Below are positions 54,371 through 62,077 of a stretch of 64,000 nt of DNA, piece after piece. The stretch comes from Actinomycetales bacterium. Its GTDB lineage: Bacteria > Actinomycetota > Actinomycetes > Actinomycetales > Dermatophilaceae. The notes under the pieces were generated by a model. That model searched no databases. It was not told where the DNA came from and was given only the letters and a program-made list of their open reading frames with translations. Location: contig JADJVX010000017.1 of NCBI GenBank assembly GCA_016710385.1, forward strand, positions 992,001 to 1,056,000. The letters are read 5' to 3'. Both the position numbers and the translations under genes were made by a program. Within the stretch, counting starts at the first letter, position 1. The number at the start of each line of letters is the position of its first letter.

Positions 54371-55315
54371 CTACCATCCGCAAGTCGGGCAGGCGATAAG
54401 ACTTCCCGACACACTGTCGCCAGCACCCGCTACCCACACGTATTGGTCTACGAATGGCCCATGTGCATTAGGTGGATCCATTGCATAATCAACGAGCGTG
54501 GCGAAAAAGCCGATCACTACGGTTCCTTTGGTCGCATGGACGATGGGCGGATAGAACTCACGGTGACGTCCTTGATAGGAAGGTGAGGATGCGTACTGCG
54601 CCGCGACGTAAGAGTCAACAGTTCCGGCGCCAAACTCCTGGAGAGATTGGATAGCGAGGTCGGCCTCTCCTTGGCCCAGCCACCCTATACTCGAAATCAA
54701 CGTCCTGAAACTGTAGACCCCCACGGCGGCTTGAATTATCTTATACGTTCGCGACTCTTGGAAGGTTCCGCGCTTAGAATCGCCCCTCTGGGGGTTGAAG
54801 GGTTTCCATCCTGGCAGACTGAGGGGGATGTTCAGAGTCGATCCAGACGGTCCGTCGCTGAGCATCGTGCCGGCGTAGTCGGCGTGGTTGATGGGGTCTT
54901 GGGGGTAGGTGTAGGTGGTGGTGTTACCACCCGGAACCGGATCGGTGGCCGTGAACATCCCCAACGCCGGCAGATACGTCCGGGCACCCATCAAGGTCTG
55001 GTTCAACCCTCCGGTGTGTTCATACCCCCGCTGGAACACCCCGGCCCACCCATCCGTGGTCCCGGTACCCGTCCGGGTAGCCGGCACCGCCGTCGTGTCC
55101 ACCACCCCACTGGCAGGGTTGAGCGGTTGACCGAACGGGTCGTACACAAACGCCGCCGTCACCGACCCATCCTCCACCGTCGCGATCACATCACCATGCA
55201 GGTTCGACACCGACCACGAACCGGTCGCGCCCACGGCATACCCCTTGCGGTTCAGCACCCCACCCGGCAACGACACATACCGCTCCACCACCGCACCACC
55301 AGCAGTCAACAACAA
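54371..55315 (-). CDS. Orphan RHS tip with uncharacterised C-terminal domain
   Basis: 314 residues. RHS core from LLLTAGGAVVERYVSLPGGVLNRKGYAVG to YPQDPINHADYAG, nearly identical to the 51-52 kb copy. A variable domain of about 150 residues follows: WKPFNPQRGDSKRGTFQES, YSFRTLISSIGWLGQGEADLAIQSLQEF, DSYVAAQYASSPSYQGRHREFYPPI, ending SGSLIACPTCGW. No known family; the Tyr/Gly stretches and CPTC end are notable. The 5' side is joined out of frame to another RHS piece at 55326. Confidence 0.68.
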   Translation of the reverse strand: MLLTAGGAVVERYVSLPGGVLNRKGYAVGATGSWSVSNLHGDVIATVEDGSVTAAFVYDPFGQPLNPASGVVDTTAVPATRTGTGTTDGWAGVFQRGYEHTGGLNQTLMGARTYLPALGMFTATDPVPGGNTTTYTYPQDPINHADYAGTMLSDGPSGSTLNIPLSLPGWKPFNPQRGDSKRGTFQESRTYKIIQAAVGVYSFRTLISSIGWLGQGEADLAIQSLQEFGAGTVDSYVAAQYASSPSYQGRHREFYPPIVHATKGTVVIGFFATLVDYAMDPPNAHGPFVDQYVWVAGAGDSVSGSLIACPTCGW

Positions 55316-55325
55316 ATCCGGCGAA

Positions 55326-55628
55326 TCACCGGTACACTCTCACCACCCCCGGATCACCATTCAGGGCATACGAACTGGTCACGGTCGCGGGCGTGTCGGT
55401 CCCGAACGCCGGGGCGGTCACCGACGTGACACGGCCCCGGACGTCGTTAAACGGTGCACGCCCACACCCTCGGGTAGGGCTGGCCGTTGTGGCAAGGCCT
55501 GACTGCTGAAGCAGGTTGACAACTTCCGGGCAGTCCTCCTCCGGAACTCCATCTGTACACCCTGGGTGCCACAAGACCAGTTTCAGTCGCGAGACCAGCA
55601 CGATCCGGGAAGACTGAGGACAGTTCAC
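55326..55628 (-). pseudogene. RHS core fragment joined by deletion
   Basis: GRVTSVTAPAFGTDTPATVTSS and YALNGDPGVVRV are an upstream RHS segment not seen elsewhere in the array. It is fused within a few bases of ACCGGTGATTC to the start of the next core and shifts frame there. The 60 residues before it (HPGCTDGVPEEDCPEVVNLL) are not recognised. Confidence 0.55.
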
Positions 55629-56105
55629 CTACAGCCACAGGCCTTGGCTGGCGAGGAGTCGTTGACCGTCACCGTCCAGCAACGACTTGGCCAAAAGCCT
55701 CTTTCCGACGCTCGTGGTCAGGCCGACGAGAGTCTGGCCAGCTTCAACATACGGGCGGACCTGCGAGGACAGGGCTTCGAGGAGTTCCCGCTCGTGAACC
55801 CCCGGTGCGCGACCATTCCCCACCGCCAATAGCTCCTCCAACCGCGGGCGATCGGCTTCCTCAAGCAGAGTCTCGGCGCGAGCCTGGAGGTGGCAATGGG
55901 TCGGCTTGGGGTCCTTCGCCAGGCCCAGTCCCGTGAACCAAACCCCGATGTTGATGTAGTACCGGCTCGAGTAACTAGACTTCTGCAGGTTGAGGACCAC
56001 GATCGAATCTGGGCCCGCGAGGTACCATGATCCTGACTTCTTTCGAGCTCCTAACGTCTTTGCGAATTGATCGAAGGTCGACTGCACGATATTCGCAATG
56101 GTCAT
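55629..56105 (-). CDS. DUF4304-family protein, probable immunity protein
   Basis: 158 residues. VQSTFDQFAKTLGARKKSGSWYL and DSIVVLNLQKSSYSSRYYINIGVWFTGLG are the DUF4304 pattern, a family repeatedly found beside polymorphic toxins. ATG 56105 overlaps a toxin reading frame as ATGA. The upstream tip is full of stops, yet this gene is open, so it is an orphan immunity gene. Confidence 0.8.
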   Translation of the reverse strand: MTIANIVQSTFDQFAKTLGARKKSGSWYLAGPDSIVVLNLQKSSYSSRYYINIGVWFTGLGLAKDPKPTHCHLQARAETLLEEADRPRLEELLAVGNGRAPGVHERELLEALSSQVRPYVEAGQTLVGLTTSVGKRLLAKSLLDGDGQRLLASQGLWL

Positions 56106-56571
56106 GACCCGTAATTCACCACATCTCCACTCAAGGGTTCGCCGGGGAACTGGACATCACGTAGCTTAAGACACCTCTCAATCTGGTTTAAGCTCGAAGA
56201 TGTGCCTTGACTAAAAGTTGATCGCATCGACGCGGACACCTGACCGCAGTCGAAAAGCTTTGACGTACCCAGTCCCGTAGTCCATTTGCTGATACATTTG
56301 GCATCACGTCAATGCGCTCCGCGCGCGTAACTTGGATCGCTTGCCAAGCGCGTTCAGCTCTCACAGCAGAAGCGCGAGCCGCTCTATTTGCTTTCCCGAT
56401 GTTTGGGCACACCCTTTGGCGGCAGCGATCGCATCTGCCTTCCGTATTTTGCCCACCACGGCGAGCGCCCTCGCCGTTCCAAAGGTAGCAGCAGAAACCA
56501 TGTCGAGAATCCCCGAAGCGTCGTGATCCACGGCGACCTTGTATACCCCTCTAGCCTCGATCTTTCGTCGG
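56102..56571 (-). pseudogene. Decayed restriction-endonuclease-like toxin tip
   Basis: One frame reads KIEARGVYKVAVDHDASGIL, AATFGTARALAVVGKIRKAD and AGYVKAF-like DYGTGYVKAFRLRSGVRVDAINF, a stop, then SRHIFELKPD. The spacing of Asp and ELK fits a PD-(D/E)XK toxin (D...ExK). In-frame stops occur at 56361, near 56304, at 56211 and at 56178. After a frame shift QFPGEPLSGDVVNYGS ends in a TGA overlapping the DUF4304 ATG, so a coupled pair existed originally. The 5' part is cut by the IS3 element. Confidence 0.65.
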
Positions 56572-57695
56572 TGGGGTTGACCCGGTTTCGTGGACATCGG
56601 TTAGCGGCTTGTGCCGCGGTGGTGAGCTGGTGCTCGTAGGCTACCGGGTTGGTCTGGCCGAGGCTCGAGTGCCGGCGGCGTCGGTTGTAGATCTGCTCGA
56701 TCCAGGTGGTGACCGAGGCGATGGCCTCGGCGCGGGTGGCGAAGGTGTAACGGTTGTAGTGCTCGGTCTTCAAGGTGGACCAGAAGCTTTCCTGCTGGCT
56801 GTTGTCCCAGCACACCCCGGTCCGTCCGACCGAGAGGCGTACATCGAGGTCTTCTGCGACCTGGGCGAGTTGGGCGGAGGTGTACTGGCAGCCGCCGTCG
56901 GCGTGGAAGATCACCCCGGCGGTCCGACCCTCGCGGAAGGTGACCGCGCGACGCTGCGCGGACTCGACCAGGTCGGGGATGGTGTGCACGGTGGTATCGG
57001 CGATGGTGGTCACGGGCCGCCACGGGCGAGGGCTGATCCCGCGGATCTCGTTGGCCCGCATCAGTTTCGCCACCGTCTTCACCGAAACCACCTCACCGGT
57101 CTCGCGCAGGTCCGCGGTGATCCGCGGGGCCCCGTTGACCCCGTCGGACGCGTCATGGGCGACCTTGATCTTCACCAGCAGATCCTCCCGCTGCGCCTGC
57201 CGCGGGCCCAGGGGCGCGTCCTGACGCGCCGACCACGCGTAGAAGCCGGAGCGGGACATCCCCAGCAACTCAGTCATCCGCCCGATCGTCATCCTCGTGG
57301 TGGCCTTCTCCGCGTCGATCACCGCGAACGCCCGCTCGGGCTCGAGGTCTCCGCGGCGAAGAAGGCCGCCGCCTTTTTCAGGAACTCCCGATCCATCCGC
57401 AACTCGGCATTCTCCCGACGCAACCGCTCCAACTCGGCCCGCTCGTTCACGTCGACCGCTGGCGGCGGATCGTCCATCCGTGACCGCTCGATCGCCACCC
57501 ACCGACCCAGCAACTGCTCCCGACCCCGATCTCCCGCGCGACCTCAACGATCGTGCGACCGGTATCGATCACCAGACGAGCAGCTTCCTGCCGGTACTTC
57601 GGGGTGTAACTCTTCCTCTTCGCACCCATGAGGGCATCCTTCCCTGCCACGCCGAACCTGGCGATCAAGATGTCCACCCAACGGGGTCAACCTCA
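56572..57695 (-). mobile_element. IS3-family insertion sequence (about 1124 bp)
   Basis: Imperfect terminal inverted repeats (27 bp, about five mismatches) end at 56572 and 57695; both ends share GTTGACC and GTGGACATC. It is inserted between RHS sequence (right) and the decayed toxin tip (left). I found no clear target duplication, which suggests later rearrangement. Confidence 0.8.
56575..57629 (-). pseudogene. IS3-family transposase OrfAB, orfA frameshifted
   Basis: OrfA starts at ATG 57629 (GAKRKSYTPKYRQEAARLVID, TIVEVAREIGVG), loses frame near 57510, then continues LLGRWVAIERSRMDD...LRRENAELRMDREFLKKAAAFF. An AAAAAG slippery site at 57372-57377 is placed for the usual -1 shift into OrfB. 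OrfB has the DDE core: FHADGGCQYTSAQLA, CWDNSQQESFWSTLKTE and WIEQIYNRRRRHSSLGQ. Its frame runs through the left inverted repeat to 56384. The orfA lesion probably makes it non-autonomous, unless it is a sequencing error. Confidence 0.75.
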
Positions 57696-57699
57696 CAAC

Positions 57700-57846
57700 C
57701 CGATGACTGGCGACCCCACCGGCCCATAGGTCACACCCGACACCTGCGCCACGGCGTCATACGCGACCGCAGCAACCTGTATGCCGTCCAACGACACCGT
57801 CGACACCCGACCATCATCCAAGAACGCATACCCCACAGTCGAGACC
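57700..57846 (-). pseudogene. RHS YD-repeat fragment, third copy
   Basis: About 48 residues (VGYAFLDDGRVSTVSLDG, VSGVTYGPVGSPVIG) of the same segment as at 50.6 and 53.9 kb, truncated by the IS3 element. Confidence 0.7.
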
Positions 57847-57857
57847 CGCCATCAAGC

Positions 57858-58382
57858 CTACTGGGAGATGCTCGTACTGCTCTTTGTCGGACAGCCGCTT
57901 ATTTTCGCAAAATCCGCTTCGGTGATGTAAGAGGGGTTACCATCATCATCGAACATGACTAGTGTATTGTCCGCGACCTGCCTTTCAGGCAAGCGACGGC
58001 CATACCAGAAGCCGATCTCATAGAATCCGTTCTTATCAAAGACTTGTACCATTAGATTGTTCTGTACGTCATAGCGTCCATTGACTTCTTTCCAAAAACT
58101 ACCATTCAAAGGAATCCGAGTCCGCGAGAGGCCAAGATAGTTGGAGGCCGTCCACGACGGTTCAGCGAAGTTCCCGTCGGAGGCCTGCTCAGCTATTTTT
58201 GCCCGAGTCGGCGACCATCCTGCACACGCATTGACGACAACAGAGATTCCCTTAGACTCCAAGGAAAACGCGACTGGTCGACTCCTGGGTAGAGTGGGAA
58301 CGCAAGCGGCCAGGGAGAGGACTGTAGCTAGGAGTGCCCAGCGGCGAGCAGCGGACGCGGCTGCGCGGGCAGCGCTTAACAT
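57858..58382 (-). CDS. Lipoprotein, candidate immunity protein (paralogue 3)
   Basis: 174 residues. ATG 58382 overlaps the stop of the HExxH-type gene as ATGTTAA. Signal and lipobox: RRWALLATVLSLAAC. The mature part reads PTLPRSRPVAFSLESKGISVVVNACAGW, EPSWTASNYLGLSR and GFYEIGFWYGRRLPE, closely matching paralogue 1. The conserved NAC and a C-terminal Cys (FAKISGC) may form a disulfide. Confidence 0.72.
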   Translation of the reverse strand: MLSAARAAASAARRWALLATVLSLAACVPTLPRSRPVAFSLESKGISVVVNACAGWSPTRAKIAEQASDGNFAEPSWTASNYLGLSRTRIPLNGSFWKEVNGRYDVQNNLMVQVFDKNGFYEIGFWYGRRLPERQVADNTLVMFDDDGNPSYITEADFAKISGCPTKSSTSISQ

Positions 58383-58639
58383 GCGTAGGCCCCATCGGCA
58401 AGTCCGGCCTGGATCTCAAAGTAGTTCGCACAGGCATTTCCTCCGGTAGCTGCATATGCGATTATGAAAGAGACGGACCCTGCCGGCTGTGTCATGAAAT
58501 GCCACCACTGAAGCGTGTGCACAGATTCGTGATTCTTCTCTTCCTCGCTTAGCTTCTTCCGAGCGAAGACAACCCCATTGACTAGCCTCCACCCGGTCGG
58601 ACAGGCGACACGGTTTCGCCCACCGGGTCCATCGTTCAT
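58376..58639 (-). CDS. Stand-alone HExxH-type toxin tip domain
   Basis: 87 residues from ATG 58639, which overlaps the preceding stop (ATGA). VACPTGWRLVNGVVFARKKL leads to EEEKNHESVHTLQWW, a complete HExxH zinc-peptidase-like motif, and the protein ends CANYFEIQAGLADGAYAC. The ending matches the 51136 tip and the 49901 tail. It has no RHS or secretion signal, so it is a displaced cassette of the kind left by tip exchange. Metallopeptidase activity is inferred from the motif. Confidence 0.65.
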   Translation of the reverse strand: MNDGPGGRNRVACPTGWRLVNGVVFARKKLSEEEKNHESVHTLQWWHFMTQPAGSVSFIIAYAATGGNACANYFEIQAGLADGAYAC

Positions 58640-59034
58640 GATACTTCTACCGTTGCATCCCATATCTCAAATCGCCATTCTCCTGTTTCGTCGAGATAGC
58701 ATTTCCCGAGCGTACGACGCTGGAGGGGCAACTTGTTGGCAGATTGGAGACGATCCTGGACTGTCCGAACGGCGTCTGTGCATGAACCTCGGGTCACTTC
58801 ATAGACAACGGTCGGCCGCGAGGACGAACTCATGCAGGGGTCTGTGACTGAGATCGCTCCCCACGAGGCGTCTGGTCCTGACGCCCCACTTGAGTAGATC
58901 ACAGCGCCGGCCCATGCAGCATACTGCTGACATCGGCCGTCTTCACGCCATATCCACAATACGGGGAACATAAGTAGGTTCAGAATGAGTGCGAGCAGGA
59001 TGAGCAATGGTAGGCGACGCTTACCGAACAGCAT
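58636..59034 (-). CDS. Membrane-anchored protein, candidate immunity protein of the DUF6973-like tip
   Basis: 132 residues. N-terminal RRLPLLILLALILNLLMFPVLWIW is a signal anchor, and the rest is extracytoplasmic with Cys at CQQY, DPCMS, SCTDAV and KCYLD. The start overlaps the toxin gene by 14 bp. Position and topology argue for an immunity role at the cell surface. Confidence 0.62.
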   Translation of the reverse strand: MLFGKRRLPLLILLALILNLLMFPVLWIWREDGRCQQYAAWAGAVIYSSGASGPDASWGAISVTDPCMSSSSRPTVVYEVTRGSCTDAVRTVQDRLQSANKLPLQRRTLGKCYLDETGEWRFEIWDATVEVS

Positions 59035-59800
59035 AGATGCCCCAATCTATCATCATCCGCGTGCTCTCAATGGCGTCATAAGTCGTCGATTGCGACGTGA
59101 GGCATATTCCGACAGCCCGTCCTGTTGCGTTATTCAATCTATCGGCAGCTGAGTCGATCGACCTGTCCAACCCCTCATGGGCTTCGCCCCATTGCCTCGC
59201 TTCGTCAACACCCAGCCTTTGCGTCAGAATCGCTTGCCACATGATGTGGCGAACCGCCTGATACTGATCGTCATTCAGCCCGCTATACACACGATTTGCG
59301 TCAGCGAAACTCTTGGCCTCGAACGAGGTAACTGGAAAAATGGCGCAGTTTCTGATATTTCTGCGACACTTGTCATCCTCTGTAGGATTTATGTCGCGAG
59401 GCCCCTCAGCGCGAATGCGCGGCCTCACCTTCGCGCGTGGGGCCACTCTCAGGCCGACAGTCGTCTCAGTCGCCCCGTCCCACAATCTCAAGCCACTGAA
59501 GTCCTGACAGTTGATGGGGTCTTGGGGGTAGGTGTAGGTGGTGGTGTTACCACCTGGAACCGGATCGGTGTCCGTGAACATCCCCAACGCCGGCAGATAC
59601 GTCCGGGCACCCATCAACGTCTGGCTCAACCCACCCGTGTGTTCATACCCCCGCTGGAACACCCCAGCCCACCCATCAGTGGTCCCGGTACCCGTCCGGG
59701 TGACCGGCACTGCAGAGGTATCCACCACCCCACTGGCAGGGTTGAGCGGTTGACCGAACGGGTCATACACAAACCCGGCCGTCACCGCCCCACCTGACAC
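59021..59800 (-). CDS. RHS tip with DUF6973-like C-terminal domain, 5' end lost to an IS
   Basis: 259 residues visible. RHS core from VYDPFGQPLNPASGVV to ARTYLPALGMFTDTDPVPGG and YPQDPINCQDFSG. The C-terminal domain (about 150 residues) has FADANRVYSGLNDDQYQAVRHIMWQAILTQRLG, GEAHEGLD and DSAADRLNNATGRAVG, the pattern of DUF6973-type toxin domains. The gene is cut at 59795 by an IS3-family element, so the RHS shell and export signal are absent. Confidence 0.72.
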   Translation of the reverse strand: MSGGAVTAGFVYDPFGQPLNPASGVVDTSAVPVTRTGTGTTDGWAGVFQRGYEHTGGLSQTLMGARTYLPALGMFTDTDPVPGGNTTTYTYPQDPINCQDFSGLRLWDGATETTVGLRVAPRAKVRPRIRAEGPRDINPTEDDKCRRNIRNCAIFPVTSFEAKSFADANRVYSGLNDDQYQAVRHIMWQAILTQRLGVDEARQWGEAHEGLDRSIDSAADRLNNATGRAVGICLTSQSTTYDAIESTRMMIDWGIYAVR

Positions 59801-59844
59801 CTCCCGGCGTGTCCGGAGACTCCCGGAGTTGGGAGGATCCCGTC

Positions 59845-60171
59845 ATGGGACGTCATGTCAAGCCGTACCCGCTGGAGTTGCGGGAGCGTGCGGTGCGGAT
59901 GGTCGCTGAGGTGCGGCCGTCGTATCCGTCGCAGTGGGCCGCGATCGTCGCGGTGAAGGACAAGCTAGGGATCGGGACCGCGGAGACGTTGCGGCACTGG
60001 GTGCGTCAGGCGGAGGTGGATGCCGGGTCGCGGCCGGGGGTGACCACGGGGCAGGCTGAGGAGGTGGCGAAGCTGAAGCGCGAGGTCGCTGAGCTGCGCC
60101 GGGCCAATGAGATCCTCAAGGCTGCTTCGGTGTTTTTCGCGGCCGAGCTCGACCGGCCCGCGCGACGGTGA
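59845..60171 (+). CDS. IS3-family transposase OrfA
   Basis: 108 residues: HTH part YPLELRERAVRMVAEVRPSY...GTAETLRHWVRQAEVD, then the leucine-zipper EEVAKLKREVAELRRANEILKAASVFF. It overlaps orfB by 4 nt (GTGA). Confidence 0.9.
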   Translation: MGRHVKPYPLELRERAVRMVAEVRPSYPSQWAAIVAVKDKLGIGTAETLRHWVRQAEVDAGSRPGVTTGQAEEVAKLKREVAELRRANEILKAASVFFAAELDRPARR

Positions 60172-61106
60172 TCGCCTTCATCGGCGAGCACAAGGACTCC
60201 ACTGTGGGCGGGCTGCGGTGGGGTGTCGAGCCCATGTGCACCGTGCTGACCGAGCACGGGATCGAGATCTCTCCGTCGACGTACTACGAGTGGGCGGCCA
60301 AGACACCCACGGCCCGGCAGGTCCGCGACGAGGAGGTTGTGGCGGTCATGGTCAAGGAGAGGACCACCAAGCCGTTGGTCGCCGCGCTCGGGTCGCGCAA
60401 GATGTGGCTGTACCTGCGCGGGAAGGGCCACGATGTGGCCCGGTGCACGATCGAACGGCTCTATCGCGAGCAGGGTTGGGAAGGCGCCCGGTACGGCAAG
60501 AAGCCCCGAACCACGATCCCGAACCCCGGACACGAGCGGGCACCTGACCTGGTGCATCGACGGTTCTTCGCGCCGGTCCCGAACCGGCTGTGGGTGGCCG
60601 ACTTCACTCAGGTCGCCACCTGGTCGGGCAAGGTGTACATCGCATTCGTCATCGACGCCTACTCCCGCCGAATCGTCGGCTGGCGGGTCGCCCCAACCAT
60701 GTCGACCGCTCTGGTCCTGGACGCGCTCGAGCACGCCCTGCACACCCGTGCCGCCGCTGGCGTCGCTGACGTGACCGGTCTGATCAGCCACTCGGACGCG
60801 GGTTCGCAATACACATCTCTGGTGCTGACCAGCCGCCTGGTCGAGGCCGGCGCTGACCCCTCGGTCGGGTCTGTCGGAGATGCGCTGGATAACGCCTTGG
60901 CCGAGACCACCGTCGGATCGTTCAAGACCGAGCTGATCCGCCGGCAGGGCCCATGGCGCGACATCGACCACGTCGAGATCGAGACGATGACCTGGGTCGA
61001 CTTCTTCAACACCGAACGCCCCCACGAGTACCTCGACGACCTCACCCCCGTCACCGTCGAGAATCTTCACTACGCTCAAACCCAGCAGGCCACCCCGGTC
61101 AGCTGA
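60168..61106 (+). CDS. IS3-family transposase OrfB
   Basis: 312 residues from GTG 60168. The rve/DDE core is complete: RLWVADFTQVATW (D), ISHSDAGSQYTSLV (D) and DNALAETTVGSFKTEL (E). HTH_21 region: VEPMCTVLTEHGIEISPSTYYEW. It is likely active, given intact orfA and perfect terminal repeats. Confidence 0.92.
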   Translation: MIAFIGEHKDSTVGGLRWGVEPMCTVLTEHGIEISPSTYYEWAAKTPTARQVRDEEVVAVMVKERTTKPLVAALGSRKMWLYLRGKGHDVARCTIERLYREQGWEGARYGKKPRTTIPNPGHERAPDLVHRRFFAPVPNRLWVADFTQVATWSGKVYIAFVIDAYSRRIVGWRVAPTMSTALVLDALEHALHTRAAAGVADVTGLISHSDAGSQYTSLVLTSRLVEAGADPSVGSVGDALDNALAETTVGSFKTELIRRQGPWRDIDHVEIETMTWVDFFNTERPHEYLDDLTPVTVENLHYAQTQQATPVS

Positions 61107-61834
61107 CTCAAGAACACGAGTCTCCGGACACGCCGGGAGGTGTCAAGTCGGTCTGTCGAGTGCTGCGGGAGCAGGGCTGTCAGGTCGCCGCGCGGACCTA
61201 CCGGGCCTGGCGCGCCGCGCGGCCCCGCGTTCGGACCCTGACCGACGCCGCCGTCGAGGACCTCGTCCGCGCCGCGGCATGGACGACCGACCACACCGGG
61301 CGGCGCCGGTTGACCCCTGAAGGGCTGTACGGGCGACGGAAGATGACCGCGCTGGTGCGTCGGTCCCTGCCGGACGCCTCGCCAGGCTCGGTCGACCGGG
61401 CGATGAGATTCCTTGGCCTGCAAGGGATTCGCCGGGGTAAAGCGGCTCGGACCACGATCCCGGGCAAGGGCGGACACCGGGCCGGGGATCTGCTGGACCG
61501 GGACTTCACCGCCGATGCCCCAAACCGGACCTGGGTCATGGACTTCACGTACGTCCGCACCTGGGCCGGGTTCGGGTACGTCGCGTTCATCCTCGACGTG
61601 TTCGCCCAAAAGATCGTGGCCTGGAACGCCTCGACCAGCAAAGTCGTCGACCTGGTCGATGTGCCTCTGCGGATCGCGCTGTGGCAACGCGACCGTGACG
61701 GACACGCTGTCGTGCCTGGCGAACTGATCGGTCACGCCGACGCCGGGTCCCAGTACACCTCGATCGCGTTCACCGACCACCTCGCCCAGGCGGGCATCAG
61801 ACCCTCGATCGGGACCGTCGCCGACGCATACGAC

Positions 61835-62077
61835 TGTGAGACTGTCACCGACCCTCGGGCGGCCTGACTCTTGTTTACGACTGACCTCGAAGTTCTGGGT
61901 GTCCTTGCTGTTGATCTGTCGTCCGCTCGGGGGCCGCACCACCTGTATGTGGTGCTGGCCGGGCGGGCGTGACCTCATAGGAGCCTGATCTCACCTCAGA
62001 ATCTGTTCACAGTCCCGTCCACCCGACCGGCCAGCGTCGCGAACGCTCTGTTCCTTCTCACTGGTTGGAGATGCGCT
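61835..62077 (+). ncRNA. Predicted bridge RNA region of the IS110 element
   Basis: IS110-group elements encode a structured guide (bridge) RNA in the left-end non-coding segment. This segment contains a strong hairpin, GCACCAC (61936-61942) with GTGGTGC (61949-61955), inside a longer GC stem. The donor and target loops cannot be assigned by eye. Basis: family knowledge plus this hairpin. Confidence 0.5.

Larger units (their letters stand above)
59795..61145 (+). mobile_element. Complete IS3-family insertion sequence (1351 bp)
   Basis: Perfect 28-bp terminal inverted repeats, 59795-59822 and 61118-61145 (outer end TGACACCTCCCGG). It carries intact orfA and orfB. The left flank is RHS sequence and the right flank is the interior of another IS3 orfB. 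The flanking triplets differ, so adjacent DNA was deleted or recombined after insertion. Confidence 0.92.
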
